DNA of 17,345 nucleotides from Acidobacteriota bacterium (GTDB taxonomy: Bacteria; Acidobacteriota; Vicinamibacteria; Vicinamibacterales; SCN-69-37): the NCBI GenBank assembly GCA_021824055.1, contig JAKALV010000038.1, positions 1 through 17,345 on the forward strand, in the 5' to 3' direction. Shown here piece by piece: positions 1-8,482 of this stretch (its first letter is position 1; each line of letters opens with the position of its first letter). Under the pieces are notes generated by a model that searched no databases, had not been told where the DNA came from, and saw nothing but the letters and a program-made list of their open reading frames with translations. A program made the translations under genes and the position numbers.

Positions 1-4
1 GGAG

Positions 5-11
5 CCTCCTT
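5..11 (-). promoter_or_regulatory. Shine-Dalgarno of a gene beyond the left edge
   Basis: Read on the minus strand, these bases are AAGGAGG, a near-perfect ribosome binding site. It lies about 18 nt past the mlaD stop codon, with no start codon before the window ends. A further gene of the same operon must therefore begin just outside the window. By analogy with other Mla/MCE loci it could encode an auxiliary lipoprotein or periplasmic carrier, but that is a guess. Confidence 0.7.
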
Positions 12-28
12 GTGAAACGGACCGGGAC

Positions 29-1069
29 TTAAAAAATACTGACACTGATCCGCAAGAACTTCTTGGGGTCCTTGCGGATGTCGGCGAGGAGCGCCTGCAT
101 CTCCTTCATCGTACTATTCATGTTGTCGTAGAGCTGTCTGTCATTGAATACCGCGCCGGCCGTGCCGGTGGTACCCTGAAGGGTGGCAATCAGCCGGTCC
201 ATCCGCTCGGTGAGGCTGTTCAGCCGGTCGTAGAACTGCCGGTCGTTCAGCAACGCCCCCACCGTGTTGTCGGTCTTCCCCAGCTTGCCTGTGGCCTTTT
301 CCATGTTGGTCACGCTCGTCGAGAGCGACCGGCCCATCGCCTCGTCGTTCAACAGCCGGCCGAGCGGGCTGGTTCCCGACTTCAAGGGCCGGATCACCGC
401 GTCCAGGTCGTCGACGCTCGCCTTGAAGCTGTCGTACAGCGCGGGATCGTTGATGAGCCGGCCCGCCGTGCCTCGTGTGCCCTCCAGTTTCGCCGCCACC
501 CGGTTTGTGGCCAGGAGAAGCGCGTCGAGGTCCCTGTAGGCCGCCTCGTCGGTGAACAACTTGCCCATCGTCCCTTTTCCGGCGCGCACATCGGCCACGA
601 GCTTGTTGGCTTCATCCAGGCTCGCCTTGGCTTGATTGGTCAGGTCGACGATCGGACTGCCGCTGCCGGTGGACTCGAGGTAGGCGCCATCGGCGAGGAC
701 CGGTCCGTTGGGCGCGACGGAAATCTCCACAATGGGCTCGCCGAGCAGGCTGAGCGACCCCATCGACGCCCTGGAGTCGCCGGTAATCAGCGGGCGCACG
801 CTCTTGTTGAGGGCCATGCGGACGTCGACGAGCGACCCGGACAGCTCCACGCTCGTGACCTTGCCCACGTCCTTGCCGGCCACGCGCACCACGGCGCCGG
901 ACTTCATGCCCAGCACATTGGCGAACTTCGTGTGCAGCGAATACTGCTGCCAGAAGAATCCCGCCTGGCCGCCGACCGCGATGATCAGCATCGACGTCAG
1001 GATGATCGCGGTCACGGCGATGATGCCGATCTTCAGTTCCGAGAATGCCAATGAGCGCGTGCGAGGCAT
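29..1069 (-). CDS. mlaD: MlaD/MCE-family lipid transport subunit
   Basis: This is the substrate-binding subunit of an Mla-type ABC transporter, anchored in the inner membrane and projecting into the periplasm. In known Mla systems it carries phospholipid between the membranes. The 346-residue protein has one N-terminal transmembrane segment (about residues 13-34) followed by an MCE domain (about 45-122) with the usual GxxVRVAGKDVG strand. It is about twice the length of E. coli MlaD. The excess is a C-terminal array of five 34-residue repeats (163-332), listed separately, and a short basic-aromatic end. The start is ATG, with a TAGGAG ribosome site 8 nt upstream that overlaps the mlaF stop codon. 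It sits 11 bp downstream of mlaF, so permease, ATPase and MCE subunit are adjacent. Family membership is certain; the lipid carried is unknown. Confidence 0.93.
   Translation of the reverse strand: MPRTRSLAFSELKIGIIAVTAIILTSMLIIAVGGQAGFFWQQYSLHTKFANVLGMKSGAVVRVAGKDVGKVTSVELSGSLVDVRMALNKSVRPLITGDSRASMGSLSLLGEPIVEISVAPNGPVLADGAYLESTGSGSPIVDLTNQAKASLDEANKLVADVRAGKGTMGKLFTDEAAYRDLDALLLATNRVAAKLEGTRGTAGRLINDPALYDSFKASVDDLDAVIRPLKSGTSPLGRLLNDEAMGRSLSTSVTNMEKATGKLGKTDNTVGALLNDRQFYDRLNSLTERMDRLIATLQGTTGTAGAVFNDRQLYDNMNSTMKEMQALLADIRKDPKKFLRISVSIF
74..583 (-). repeat. Five tandem 34-residue repeats in MlaD
   Basis: Residues 163-332 of the MCE protein divide without gaps into five units of exactly 34 residues (163-196, 197-230, 231-264, 265-298, 299-332). 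Unit position 7 is always Gly and position 12 is always Asp, with Asn or Thr before it. Positions 9, 10, 15, 19, 23, 26 and 33 are mostly hydrophobic, and Tyr occupies position 16 in four of five units. The pattern suggests a short G-x-L-x-N-D turn followed by a long amphipathic helix. The units differ strongly in sequence, so the duplication is old. Helical bundling as in other MCE tubes is an inference. Confidence 0.85.
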
Positions 1070-1077
1070 GGCTGTGA

Positions 1078-1083
1078 CTCCTA
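1078..1083 (-). promoter_or_regulatory. Ribosome binding site of mlaD
   Basis: On the minus strand this is TAGGAG, 8 nt before the mlaD ATG. It includes the TAG stop codon of mlaF, so termination on mlaF and initiation on mlaD are physically linked. It is the clearest Shine-Dalgarno inside the operon and fixes the mlaD start. Confidence 0.7.
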
Positions 1084-1875
1084 GGACAGGAACGCTTTCA
1101 GGTACGGATCATCGGAGTGCCGCAGGTCGTCGGCATGGCCTTCGAACGCCACGGCGCCGTCTTTCAGCATGATGAACTCGGTCATGTCGGCCTTGGCGGG
1201 CGCCGCGACCGGAAACTCGAGCCGGCTCCCCTGGCCCACCGCCTCATGCGTGGCGATGTAGAACGCGTCGCGCAGCTGGTGGGTCACCAGCATCGCGCTG
1301 ACGCCTTCGATGTCGCGCAGTTTGATGATTTCGTGATCCACGGTGAGCGCAGTGATGGGATCGAGGCCGGTGGTGGGCTCGTCGTACAGCAGCAGGCGCG
1401 GCTTCGACGTCAGCGCGCGCGCGATGGCCACGCGCCGGCGCTGGCCGCCCGACAGTTCCGACGGCATCCGGTCGGTGAACTCGGCGAGCTCGACGAATCC
1501 CAGCACCTCCTGCACGCGCGCGTCGACCTCCGGAATCGGCATCGACGTTTCCTCGAACAGGCGGTAGCCCACGTTCTCCCGGACGGTGAGCGAGTCGAAC
1601 AACGCGCCCTCCTGAAACACCATGCCGAGCCCGCCGCGGATCCGCATCAGCTCTTCTTCCGTCAACCTGTCCACGCGCTCGCCGTTGATCGTGATCGCGC
1701 CCGAGTCCGGCTTGAGCAGGCCGAGGATGAGGCGGAGTATCGTGGACTTGCCGGAGCCGGACGCGCCGATCACGATCTTCGTGTGCGCTTCCTCGAGGGT
1801 GAAGCTCACGTCCCGCAGGACGACCTGATCGTCGAAGGCCAGGGTGACCCGGTCGAATTCAATGACGGCCGCCAT
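1081..1875 (-). CDS. mlaF: MlaF-like ABC transporter ATPase
   Basis: This is the cytoplasmic ATPase that powers the MCE/Mla lipid transporter with the MlaE permease. The protein has 264 residues. Visible motifs are Walker A GASGSGKST (37-45), Q-loop Gln88, the ABC signature LSGGQ (141-145), Walker B LLLYDE (161-166) and the switch His199 in VTHQ. A linker rich in Ala, Gly and charged residues (about 211-230) precedes the last strand TEFIMLKDG. It is longer than in E. coli MlaF. The ATG start overlaps the TGA stop of mlaE by one base (TGATG), a translational-coupling arrangement. The reading frame stays open far upstream on the opposite side of mlaE, but that extension has no domain character, so the internal ATG is the real start. 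Confidence 0.95.
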   Translation of the reverse strand: MAAVIEFDRVTLAFDDQVVLRDVSFTLEEAHTKIVIGASGSGKSTILRLILGLLKPDSGAITINGERVDRLTEEELMRIRGGLGMVFQEGALFDSLTVRENVGYRLFEETSMPIPEVDARVQEVLGFVELAEFTDRMPSELSGGQRRRVAIARALTSKPRLLLYDEPTTGLDPITALTVDHEIIKLRDIEGVSAMLVTHQLRDAFYIATHEAVGQGSRLEFPVAAPAKADMTEFIMLKDGAVAFEGHADDLRHSDDPYLKAFLS

Positions 1876-2641
1876 CAGTACATCACCATGAACAGGAACT
1901 TCGTGAGCAGAAAGTCCACGGCCAGAATCACCACCGACCCGGCGACGACCGCGTTGGTGGTCGAGCGCCCCACGCCCTGCGTGCCGCCCCTGGTCTGCAG
2001 GCCCACGTAGCAGCCGATCGACACAAGCACGAACCCGAGGAAGAACGGCTTGATCAATCCCATCCACACGTCTTCGATGTAGAGGCCGTTCACCACGCTG
2101 TTCCAGAACGGCGCGGCCGGCACTTTGAGCTGGGTCACGGCGATGAGCCACGCGCCGACCAGCCCGACGCCGTCGGCGATCACCGTCAGCACGGGCACCA
2201 TCAGGGTGCCGGCCACGACGCGCGGGATCACGAGCTTGCGCACCGGGTCGGTGCCGAGCGCGCGCAGGGCGGAAATCTGATCGGTGACGGTCATCGAGCC
2301 CAGCTCGGCGGCGATGCTCGAGCCGACGCGGCCGCAGACGATCAGCGCCGTCAGCACCGGTCCCAGTTCCTTCACCATCGACGCGCTGACCAGCTGTCCG
2401 ACCATGGACCGCGCGCCGAACTTGTCGAGCGTGATGCCCGAGTTCAGCGCCAGCACCATGCCGGTGAAAGTGCCGGTGAGCAGGACCACCGTGAGCGAGC
2501 CGGCGCCGATCGCGTCGAACTGCTCCATGACGTCGCGCGCGTAGAACGGACGCGTCACCAGCCCGCGCCCGACCTTCCCCAGCAGCAGGAAGTAGTCCTG
2601 CACTTCCTGCAGGCTGTGCTTGAGCCATTGCGCCAGCCAGG

Positions 2642-2645
<4 letters not shown>
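1875..2645 (-). CDS. mlaE: MlaE-like ABC transporter permease
   Basis: This is the inner-membrane permease of the MCE/Mla lipid transport system, partner of the ATPase and MCE protein encoded just downstream. It has 256 residues and several hydrophobic segments (about 50-70, 93-115, 146-170, 200-215, 230-254). The MlaE-family core is clear: a KELGPVLTALIVCGRVGSSI stretch at about 92-111, then AAELGSM and TDQISALRALG, matching the conserved coupling region that contacts the ATPase. The chosen start is GTG, overlapping the uvrB TGA stop (GTGA). The frame stays open back through uvrB, but only the portion after this GTG resembles the family, and 256 residues is the usual length. The fusion to DNA-repair transcription is odd but common in operons of this compactness. 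Confidence 0.93.
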
Positions 2646-4648
<2,003 letters not shown>

Positions 4649-4665
4649 GATCCATCGTACCCTGA

Positions 4666-5604
4666 CTACTTGGCAGGGGCGTAGTAGCCGGGACGGGCCC
4701 GGACCTTGGCTTTGCGCGCGTCCTCGCGGGTCACGTTGACCTCGATCTTCCGCCAGGTGCCGTCGTCTTTCTGGTTCGTCGACAGGTAGCCGAGGGTGTA
4801 GCGCGAACCGAGCTCGTCCAGGATCCGCGCGTAGATCTCGCTCAATTCACGCGAATCCTCCGGAAAGAACGCGTCGCCTCCGGTATCGCGCGCCATCTGC
4901 GTCAGCTGCATCTGCGGCAGGTTCATGCGCGCCTCGCGGCTCAGATACCCAATGGAATAGACGAGCACGTCTCCCAGCTTCAGCATCTTCTCCAGCTGGC
5001 CGAAGTTGAGCGCGCTGGTGTTGTCGCCGCCATCGGTGTAGAGCAGGAGGACCTTCTGGCCGTCGAGGTCGTACGCGCCCCTCAGATACATGCCGACGGC
5101 GTCATACAGCGCGGTGTAGCCGTCCGCCTTCTTCGTGCGGATGCGCTCGAACAGCCGCGGGTAGTCGTTCGGCCCGAACCGGGCCACGCGCACCTCGGTG
5201 TCGAAATCGACGAGCGTGACGTCGCGGGCTTCGTCGAGCGCGTTCACAAAGCGCACGGCCGCGGTCTGGGCCTGCGACAAGTCGGCGCCCATGCTGCCGC
5301 TCACGTCGAGCAGCAGGCCCACGTGCAGCGGCAGCGGCTCGCCGGGCGCGCCCTCGCTGAAGAACTGGACCGTCTGCACGGCGCCGTTCTCCGTTAACCG
5401 GAAGTCCTCGCGGGTCAGCCCGCGCACGAGCGCGCCATCCTTCGCCCGCACGACCACCGGCACATGGACCAGGCTGACGCCGCTCTTGAACGTCTGCGGC
5501 GCGCGCGCCGCCGGGCGTCCCGGCCCGCCCGGCGCGGCAGCAAGGACGGTGACGCCCAACAGGGCGACGCCGAGCGTCACGACGGCAGATTCACGTGGGG
5601 ACAT
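4666..5604 (-). CDS. Secreted VWA-domain protein, acidobacterial type
   Basis: This is a predicted exported protein with a von Willebrand factor A fold; no enzymatic function is visible. From the ATG at 5604 it has 312 residues, beginning with a convincing signal peptide (about 1-24, hydrophobic core AVVTLGVALLGVTVLAAA). Next comes an N-terminal beta-domain with VPVVVR and LTREDF (about 42-85) and then the VWA domain. Its metal-binding MIDAS is complete: DVSGS (100-104), Thr164 and Asp191. This architecture is the one catalogued as the acidobacterial VWFA-related domain. The frame extends upstream to another ATG at 5655. I prefer 5604 because the extra 17 residues are acidic and would spoil the signal peptide, and because the shorter form leaves room for a divergent promoter. 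It is the first gene of the run leading to uvrB and mla. Confidence 0.88.
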   Translation of the reverse strand: MSPRESAVVTLGVALLGVTVLAAAPGGPGRPAARAPQTFKSGVSLVHVPVVVRAKDGALVRGLTREDFRLTENGAVQTVQFFSEGAPGEPLPLHVGLLLDVSGSMGADLSQAQTAAVRFVNALDEARDVTLVDFDTEVRVARFGPNDYPRLFERIRTKKADGYTALYDAVGMYLRGAYDLDGQKVLLLYTDGGDNTSALNFGQLEKMLKLGDVLVYSIGYLSREARMNLPQMQLTQMARDTGGDAFFPEDSRELSEIYARILDELGSRYTLGYLSTNQKDDGTWRKIEVNVTREDARKAKVRARPGYYAPAK

Positions 5605-5691
5605 ATCCCGTTCGTCGCGCATCATATAATCAACTGTTGGCGCCGTCGTGAACATCGCATCCGGGCGCCCCCCTGTGGGAGTCGACTTACC
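5605..5691. promoter_or_regulatory. Divergent promoter region
   Basis: This 87-bp gap separates divergent genes. It holds the only AT-rich patch nearby (about 5619-5640). A perfect TATAAT lies at 5625-5630 on the plus strand, placing a possible start of transcription about 55 nt before the DHH gene. On the minus strand TATGAT (5626-5621) could serve the VWA-uvrB-mla operon. No good -35 box is visible for either. GGGAG at 5677-5681 is a plausible ribosome site for the TTG at 5692. The assignment is tentative. Confidence 0.4.
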
Positions 5692-7101
5692 TTGCGCGCA
5701 CTAGCCGTCTGTCAGGACGAGCTGGTCATTCGGACGCTGCACCCGATCCTGTCGGGCGCCTTCGAGGTGGAGTTCCTCGTCGAAAGCCGCCCGCTCGCCC
5801 GACGTCTCGTTGACGACAGCATCCCGGCCACCGTCGCCGACCCCCGCAAGCTCGACACCTACGTGCGCGCCGACCTCACGGCCAGCACCCTGGTGCTCGT
5901 GGAAGACGACGGCAAGAAGAGCCTGAAGAAGATCGTGACCGCGATCCGCGACGCCGGAGGATCGCTCCTGTATGTGCTGCACGTGGGCGCCAAACCCCCC
6001 GCGGGCCGCCGCCCCCACGACGACCTGCGCGCGCTGGTCCCCGAGCTCACCCACCTGGATTTCTCGGGCCTGCTCGCCGGTTCGCTGACGACCGAGCTGA
6101 GCCGCTCGCTGACGCGCATGCGCGTGCAGCAATACCAGCGGTACATCGCCGACGCGGACCGCGTGTTGATCCTGCTGCACAACGATCCCGACCCCGACGC
6201 GCTCGCCGCCGGCCTGGCCATGCGCAACGTGCTGCGCCGGACCAAGACCACCGCCATCATCGGCGCGCTGCAGGGCGTGACGCGCCCAGAGAACCAGCGC
6301 ATGGTGGACCTGCTCGACATCCACTTCGAGGTCATCACCCCGGAACAATTCAGCGACTTCGACCGCATCGTCACCGTGGACGTACAGCCGCATTACTTCG
6401 GCGGCCTGCTGCCGCGCGTGGACCTGGTCGTGGATCACCACCCCGAGCAGCCCGGCTACACCGCCGTGTTCAAGGACGTGCGCGCCGACTACGGGTCGAC
6501 CTGCACGATCCTCACAGAGCATCTGCGCGCGGTCGACATCGACATTTCCGAGCGCGTCGCCACCGCGATGCTGTACGCCATCAAGAGCGACACGCTCTTC
6601 TTTGCCCGTCATACCAATCGCGTGGACCTGGACGCCTTCACGTATCTCTACCCGCTGGCCGACGCCGCGCTGATCCGCAAGATGGAAGGCGCGGAAATCA
6701 CCGTCGAGCGGCTGGAGCACGTCACGCGCGCGCTGCACACCAGCGTGCACAAGGCCCAGGTGTTCTCGGCGTTCCTCGGCGAAACCGCGCGCGAGGATTT
6801 CATTCCCTACACCGCGGACTTCTTCCTGCAGCTCGAAGACGTGAAGTGGACGATGATCTCCGGCGTGGTGAACGGTCAGTTCATCCTGAGCGTGCGCAAC
6901 CTCGGCTACTCACGCAACGCGGGTGAATTCGTGAAGAAGCATTTCAGCGGCATCGGCAGCGCCGGCGGTCACCGCGCCATGGCGAAAGCCGTCGTGCCGA
7001 TCGCCAAGTTCCGCGACAAGTTCGGCGATCTCAGCGGCATCGGCATCGCGGCGCGGATCTGCGAGCTGGCGGAACAGTTTCTCGCGGAAAAGCAACCCTG
7101 A
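5692..7101 (+). CDS. DHH/DHHA1 phosphoesterase with Rossmann-like N-domain
   Basis: This is a probable cytoplasmic metal-dependent phosphodiesterase of the DHH superfamily (relatives include NrnA nanoRNase/pAp phosphatase and cyclic dinucleotide phosphodiesterases). From the TTG at 5692 it has 469 residues. Residues 1-145 resemble a TrkA-N/RCK Rossmann domain (VADPRKLDTYVRADLTASTLVLVEDD region, split at about 48-73) but lack a GxGxxG dinucleotide loop. The DHH core follows: HNDPDPDA (163-170), Asp230 in TVDVQP, VDHH (247-250) and KSDT (298-301). The C-terminal DHHA1 domain ends with GSAGGHRAMA (422-431), the usual substrate-binding GGH motif. All expected metal ligands are present. The start is uncertain: the frame is open to 5464, but that part lies antisense inside the VWA gene. 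The substrate cannot be told from sequence. Confidence 0.88.
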   Translation: MRALAVCQDELVIRTLHPILSGAFEVEFLVESRPLARRLVDDSIPATVADPRKLDTYVRADLTASTLVLVEDDGKKSLKKIVTAIRDAGGSLLYVLHVGAKPPAGRRPHDDLRALVPELTHLDFSGLLAGSLTTELSRSLTRMRVQQYQRYIADADRVLILLHNDPDPDALAAGLAMRNVLRRTKTTAIIGALQGVTRPENQRMVDLLDIHFEVITPEQFSDFDRIVTVDVQPHYFGGLLPRVDLVVDHHPEQPGYTAVFKDVRADYGSTCTILTEHLRAVDIDISERVATAMLYAIKSDTLFFARHTNRVDLDAFTYLYPLADAALIRKMEGAEITVERLEHVTRALHTSVHKAQVFSAFLGETAREDFIPYTADFFLQLEDVKWTMISGVVNGQFILSVRNLGYSRNAGEFVKKHFSGIGSAGGHRAMAKAVVPIAKFRDKFGDLSGIGIAARICELAEQFLAEKQP

Positions 7102-7126
7102 GCGCATTTCGCCTTACTGTAGTCGC

Positions 7127-7280
7127 CAGTCCAAGGTTCAGGGTTCAACGTCCAAGGTCACGTGTTGTCCGCAGGTCCTGCTGGTCCTTCGTCCGATGTG
7201 CACGTGCACGTGAACCGAGGACTCCGGGACCGACCGGACCCGAGGACGACGAGTGACGTTGGACCGTGGACCTTGAACTG
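7127..7280. repeat. Imperfect inverted repeat with heptad arms (site A)
   Basis: The 214-bp gap between convergent genes holds an inverted repeat. The left arm (7127-7152) and right arm (7255-7280) match at 22 of 26 positions when one is reverse-complemented. Each arm is itself a degenerate tandem repeat of about 7 nt, consensus TYCARGG. The interior carries further GGTCC-type words on the left and GGACC-type words on the right, so the whole stretch can fold as a long nested hairpin. No T-tract follows on either strand, so it is not a classical intrinsic terminator, though its place between two gene ends suits a bidirectional one. The rest of the gap shows no gene. Confidence 0.7.
7198..7212. 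repeat. CACGTG/GTGCAC palindromic core
   Basis: At the centre of the site A inverted repeat, alternating GTGCAC and CACGTG units form two overlapping perfect 12-nt palindromes (7198-7209 and 7201-7212). It is an alternating purine-pyrimidine run placed at the tip of the predicted hairpin. It could be a protein-binding site or simply the loop-proximal stem; nothing else indicates a role. Confidence 0.5.
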
Positions 7281-7315
7281 TGGACGACACGACACCGAAC
7301 CGAATCCTGCTCTAG

Positions 7316-8482
7316 CTAGCGCAGCGCCTGGTCGAGGTCCGCGATCAGATCGTCGATGTGCTCGATGCCGACCGACAGCCGCACCATGCCGCGCGTGACG
7401 CCGGCGTCCTTCAGCTCCGCGTCCGAGAACCCCCACTGCGAGGTGAGCACGGGCAGGCTGACAAGGCTGTCAACGCCGCCGAGGCTCGCGGCGCGCTTGA
7501 AGACCTGGATCCGATCGAAAAACCGCGACGCGCCAGCATAGCCGGCCGCCACCTCGAACGTCACCATGCCGCTGAAGCCGCGCATCTGCCGCCGGGCAAT
7601 CGCGTAATCGGGATGCGACGGCAGGCCCGGGTAGAACACGCGGCTGACGGCGGGATTTGCTTCGAGCCATGTGGCCACGGCCATCGCGTTCTGATTGTGC
7701 CGCTCCATGCGGACGCCGAGCGTCTTGATGCCGCGCGCGACCAGAAACGCCGCGCCGGGATCGAGCATCCCGCCGAGCAGCTTGCGCGCGGGGCCCAGCG
7801 TCTTGATCATCTCCGCGCCGCCGACGAGCGCCCCCGCCGTCACGTCACTGTGGCCGTTCAGGTACTTCGTCGCGGAGTGCATGACCAGATCCACGCCCAG
7901 CTCGAGCGGCGACTGATTGACCGGACTCGCGAACGTGTTGTCGATCACCGAGATCACGTGCCGGGCACGGCACGCGGCGGCGACCGCGGCGATGTCGATG
8001 CAGCGCAGCGTGGGATTGATCGGGGTTTCGAACCACACCAGTCTCGTCTTCTCACCGAGCAGCGCGGCCGGGTCCTCGAACCGCTCGATCGGCACGAAAC
8101 GCGCCTGCACGCCGAACTTCTCGAGAAACGAACGGATGAGCTGCATCGTGCCGCCGTAGATCGCGGCGCTGCAGACCAGCTCGTCGCCCGCGCGCAGCAA
8201 TCCGAACAGCGCGGTGCTGACAGCCGCCATGCCCGACGACACCAGCAACGCGGCATCGGCGTGTTCGAGCGCGGCGATCTTTCGCTCGGTGGCGCGGATG
8301 GTCGGGTTGCCGTAGCGCGAGTAGATGTCCTTTGCCGACTTCCCCGCCTGGTACGCTTCCAGCTCCGCGGTGTTCGCGAAGAGGAACGTGCTCGTCTGGT
8401 GGATCGGCATGAGGAGCGGCGTCGCAACCGGGTCCGCGCCCTCCGCGCAGTGAATGGCTTCGGTGTCTCTGTGCTTCGTCAT
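7316..8482 (-). CDS. Trans-sulfuration PLP enzyme (cystathionine gamma-synthase/lyase family)
   Basis: This is a cytoplasmic PLP-dependent enzyme of the Cys/Met metabolism family, probably acting on cystathionine, O-acyl-homoserine or a related thioether. The 388-residue protein has the full fold: YSRYGNPT (54-61), which grips PLP of the neighbouring subunit, SSGMAA (82-87), Tyr109 in IYGGT, Asp181 in DNTF, and the Schiff-base Lys206 in SATKYLNGH. The C-terminal SLGGVDSL motif is present. The residue that is Cys in methionine gamma-lyase is Gly here, which favours cystathionine gamma-synthase or lyase over methionine gamma-lyase, without settling which. The ATG overlaps the TGA of the preceding gene (ATGA), so translation is probably coupled. 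It is the last gene of the greA run and faces the DHH gene tail to tail. Confidence 0.93.
   Translation of the reverse strand: MTKHRDTEAIHCAEGADPVATPLLMPIHQTSTFLFANTAELEAYQAGKSAKDIYSRYGNPTIRATERKIAALEHADAALLVSSGMAAVSTALFGLLRAGDELVCSAAIYGGTMQLIRSFLEKFGVQARFVPIERFEDPAALLGEKTRLVWFETPINPTLRCIDIAAVAAACRARHVISVIDNTFASPVNQSPLELGVDLVMHSATKYLNGHSDVTAGALVGGAEMIKTLGPARKLLGGMLDPGAAFLVARGIKTLGVRMERHNQNAMAVATWLEANPAVSRVFYPGLPSHPDYAIARRQMRGFSGMVTFEVAAGYAGASRFFDRIQVFKRAASLGGVDSLVSLPVLTSQWGFSDAELKDAGVTRGMVRLSVGIEHIDDLIADLDQALR

Noticed and set aside
5464..5691. Upstream ATG start for the DHH gene
   Set aside because: It would start inside the VWA gene on the opposite strand and add an Arg-rich, domain-free segment. 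The TTG at 5692 with GGGAG upstream fits better.
5701..6750. Minus-strand open frame of 349 codons opposite the DHH gene
   Set aside because: Val/Gly/His-rich shadow; the plus frame has all DHH and DHHA1 motifs.
7127..7280. Classical intrinsic terminator or small RNA at site A
   Set aside because: No T-tract follows the stem on either strand and no promoter is visible; I list it only as an inverted repeat.
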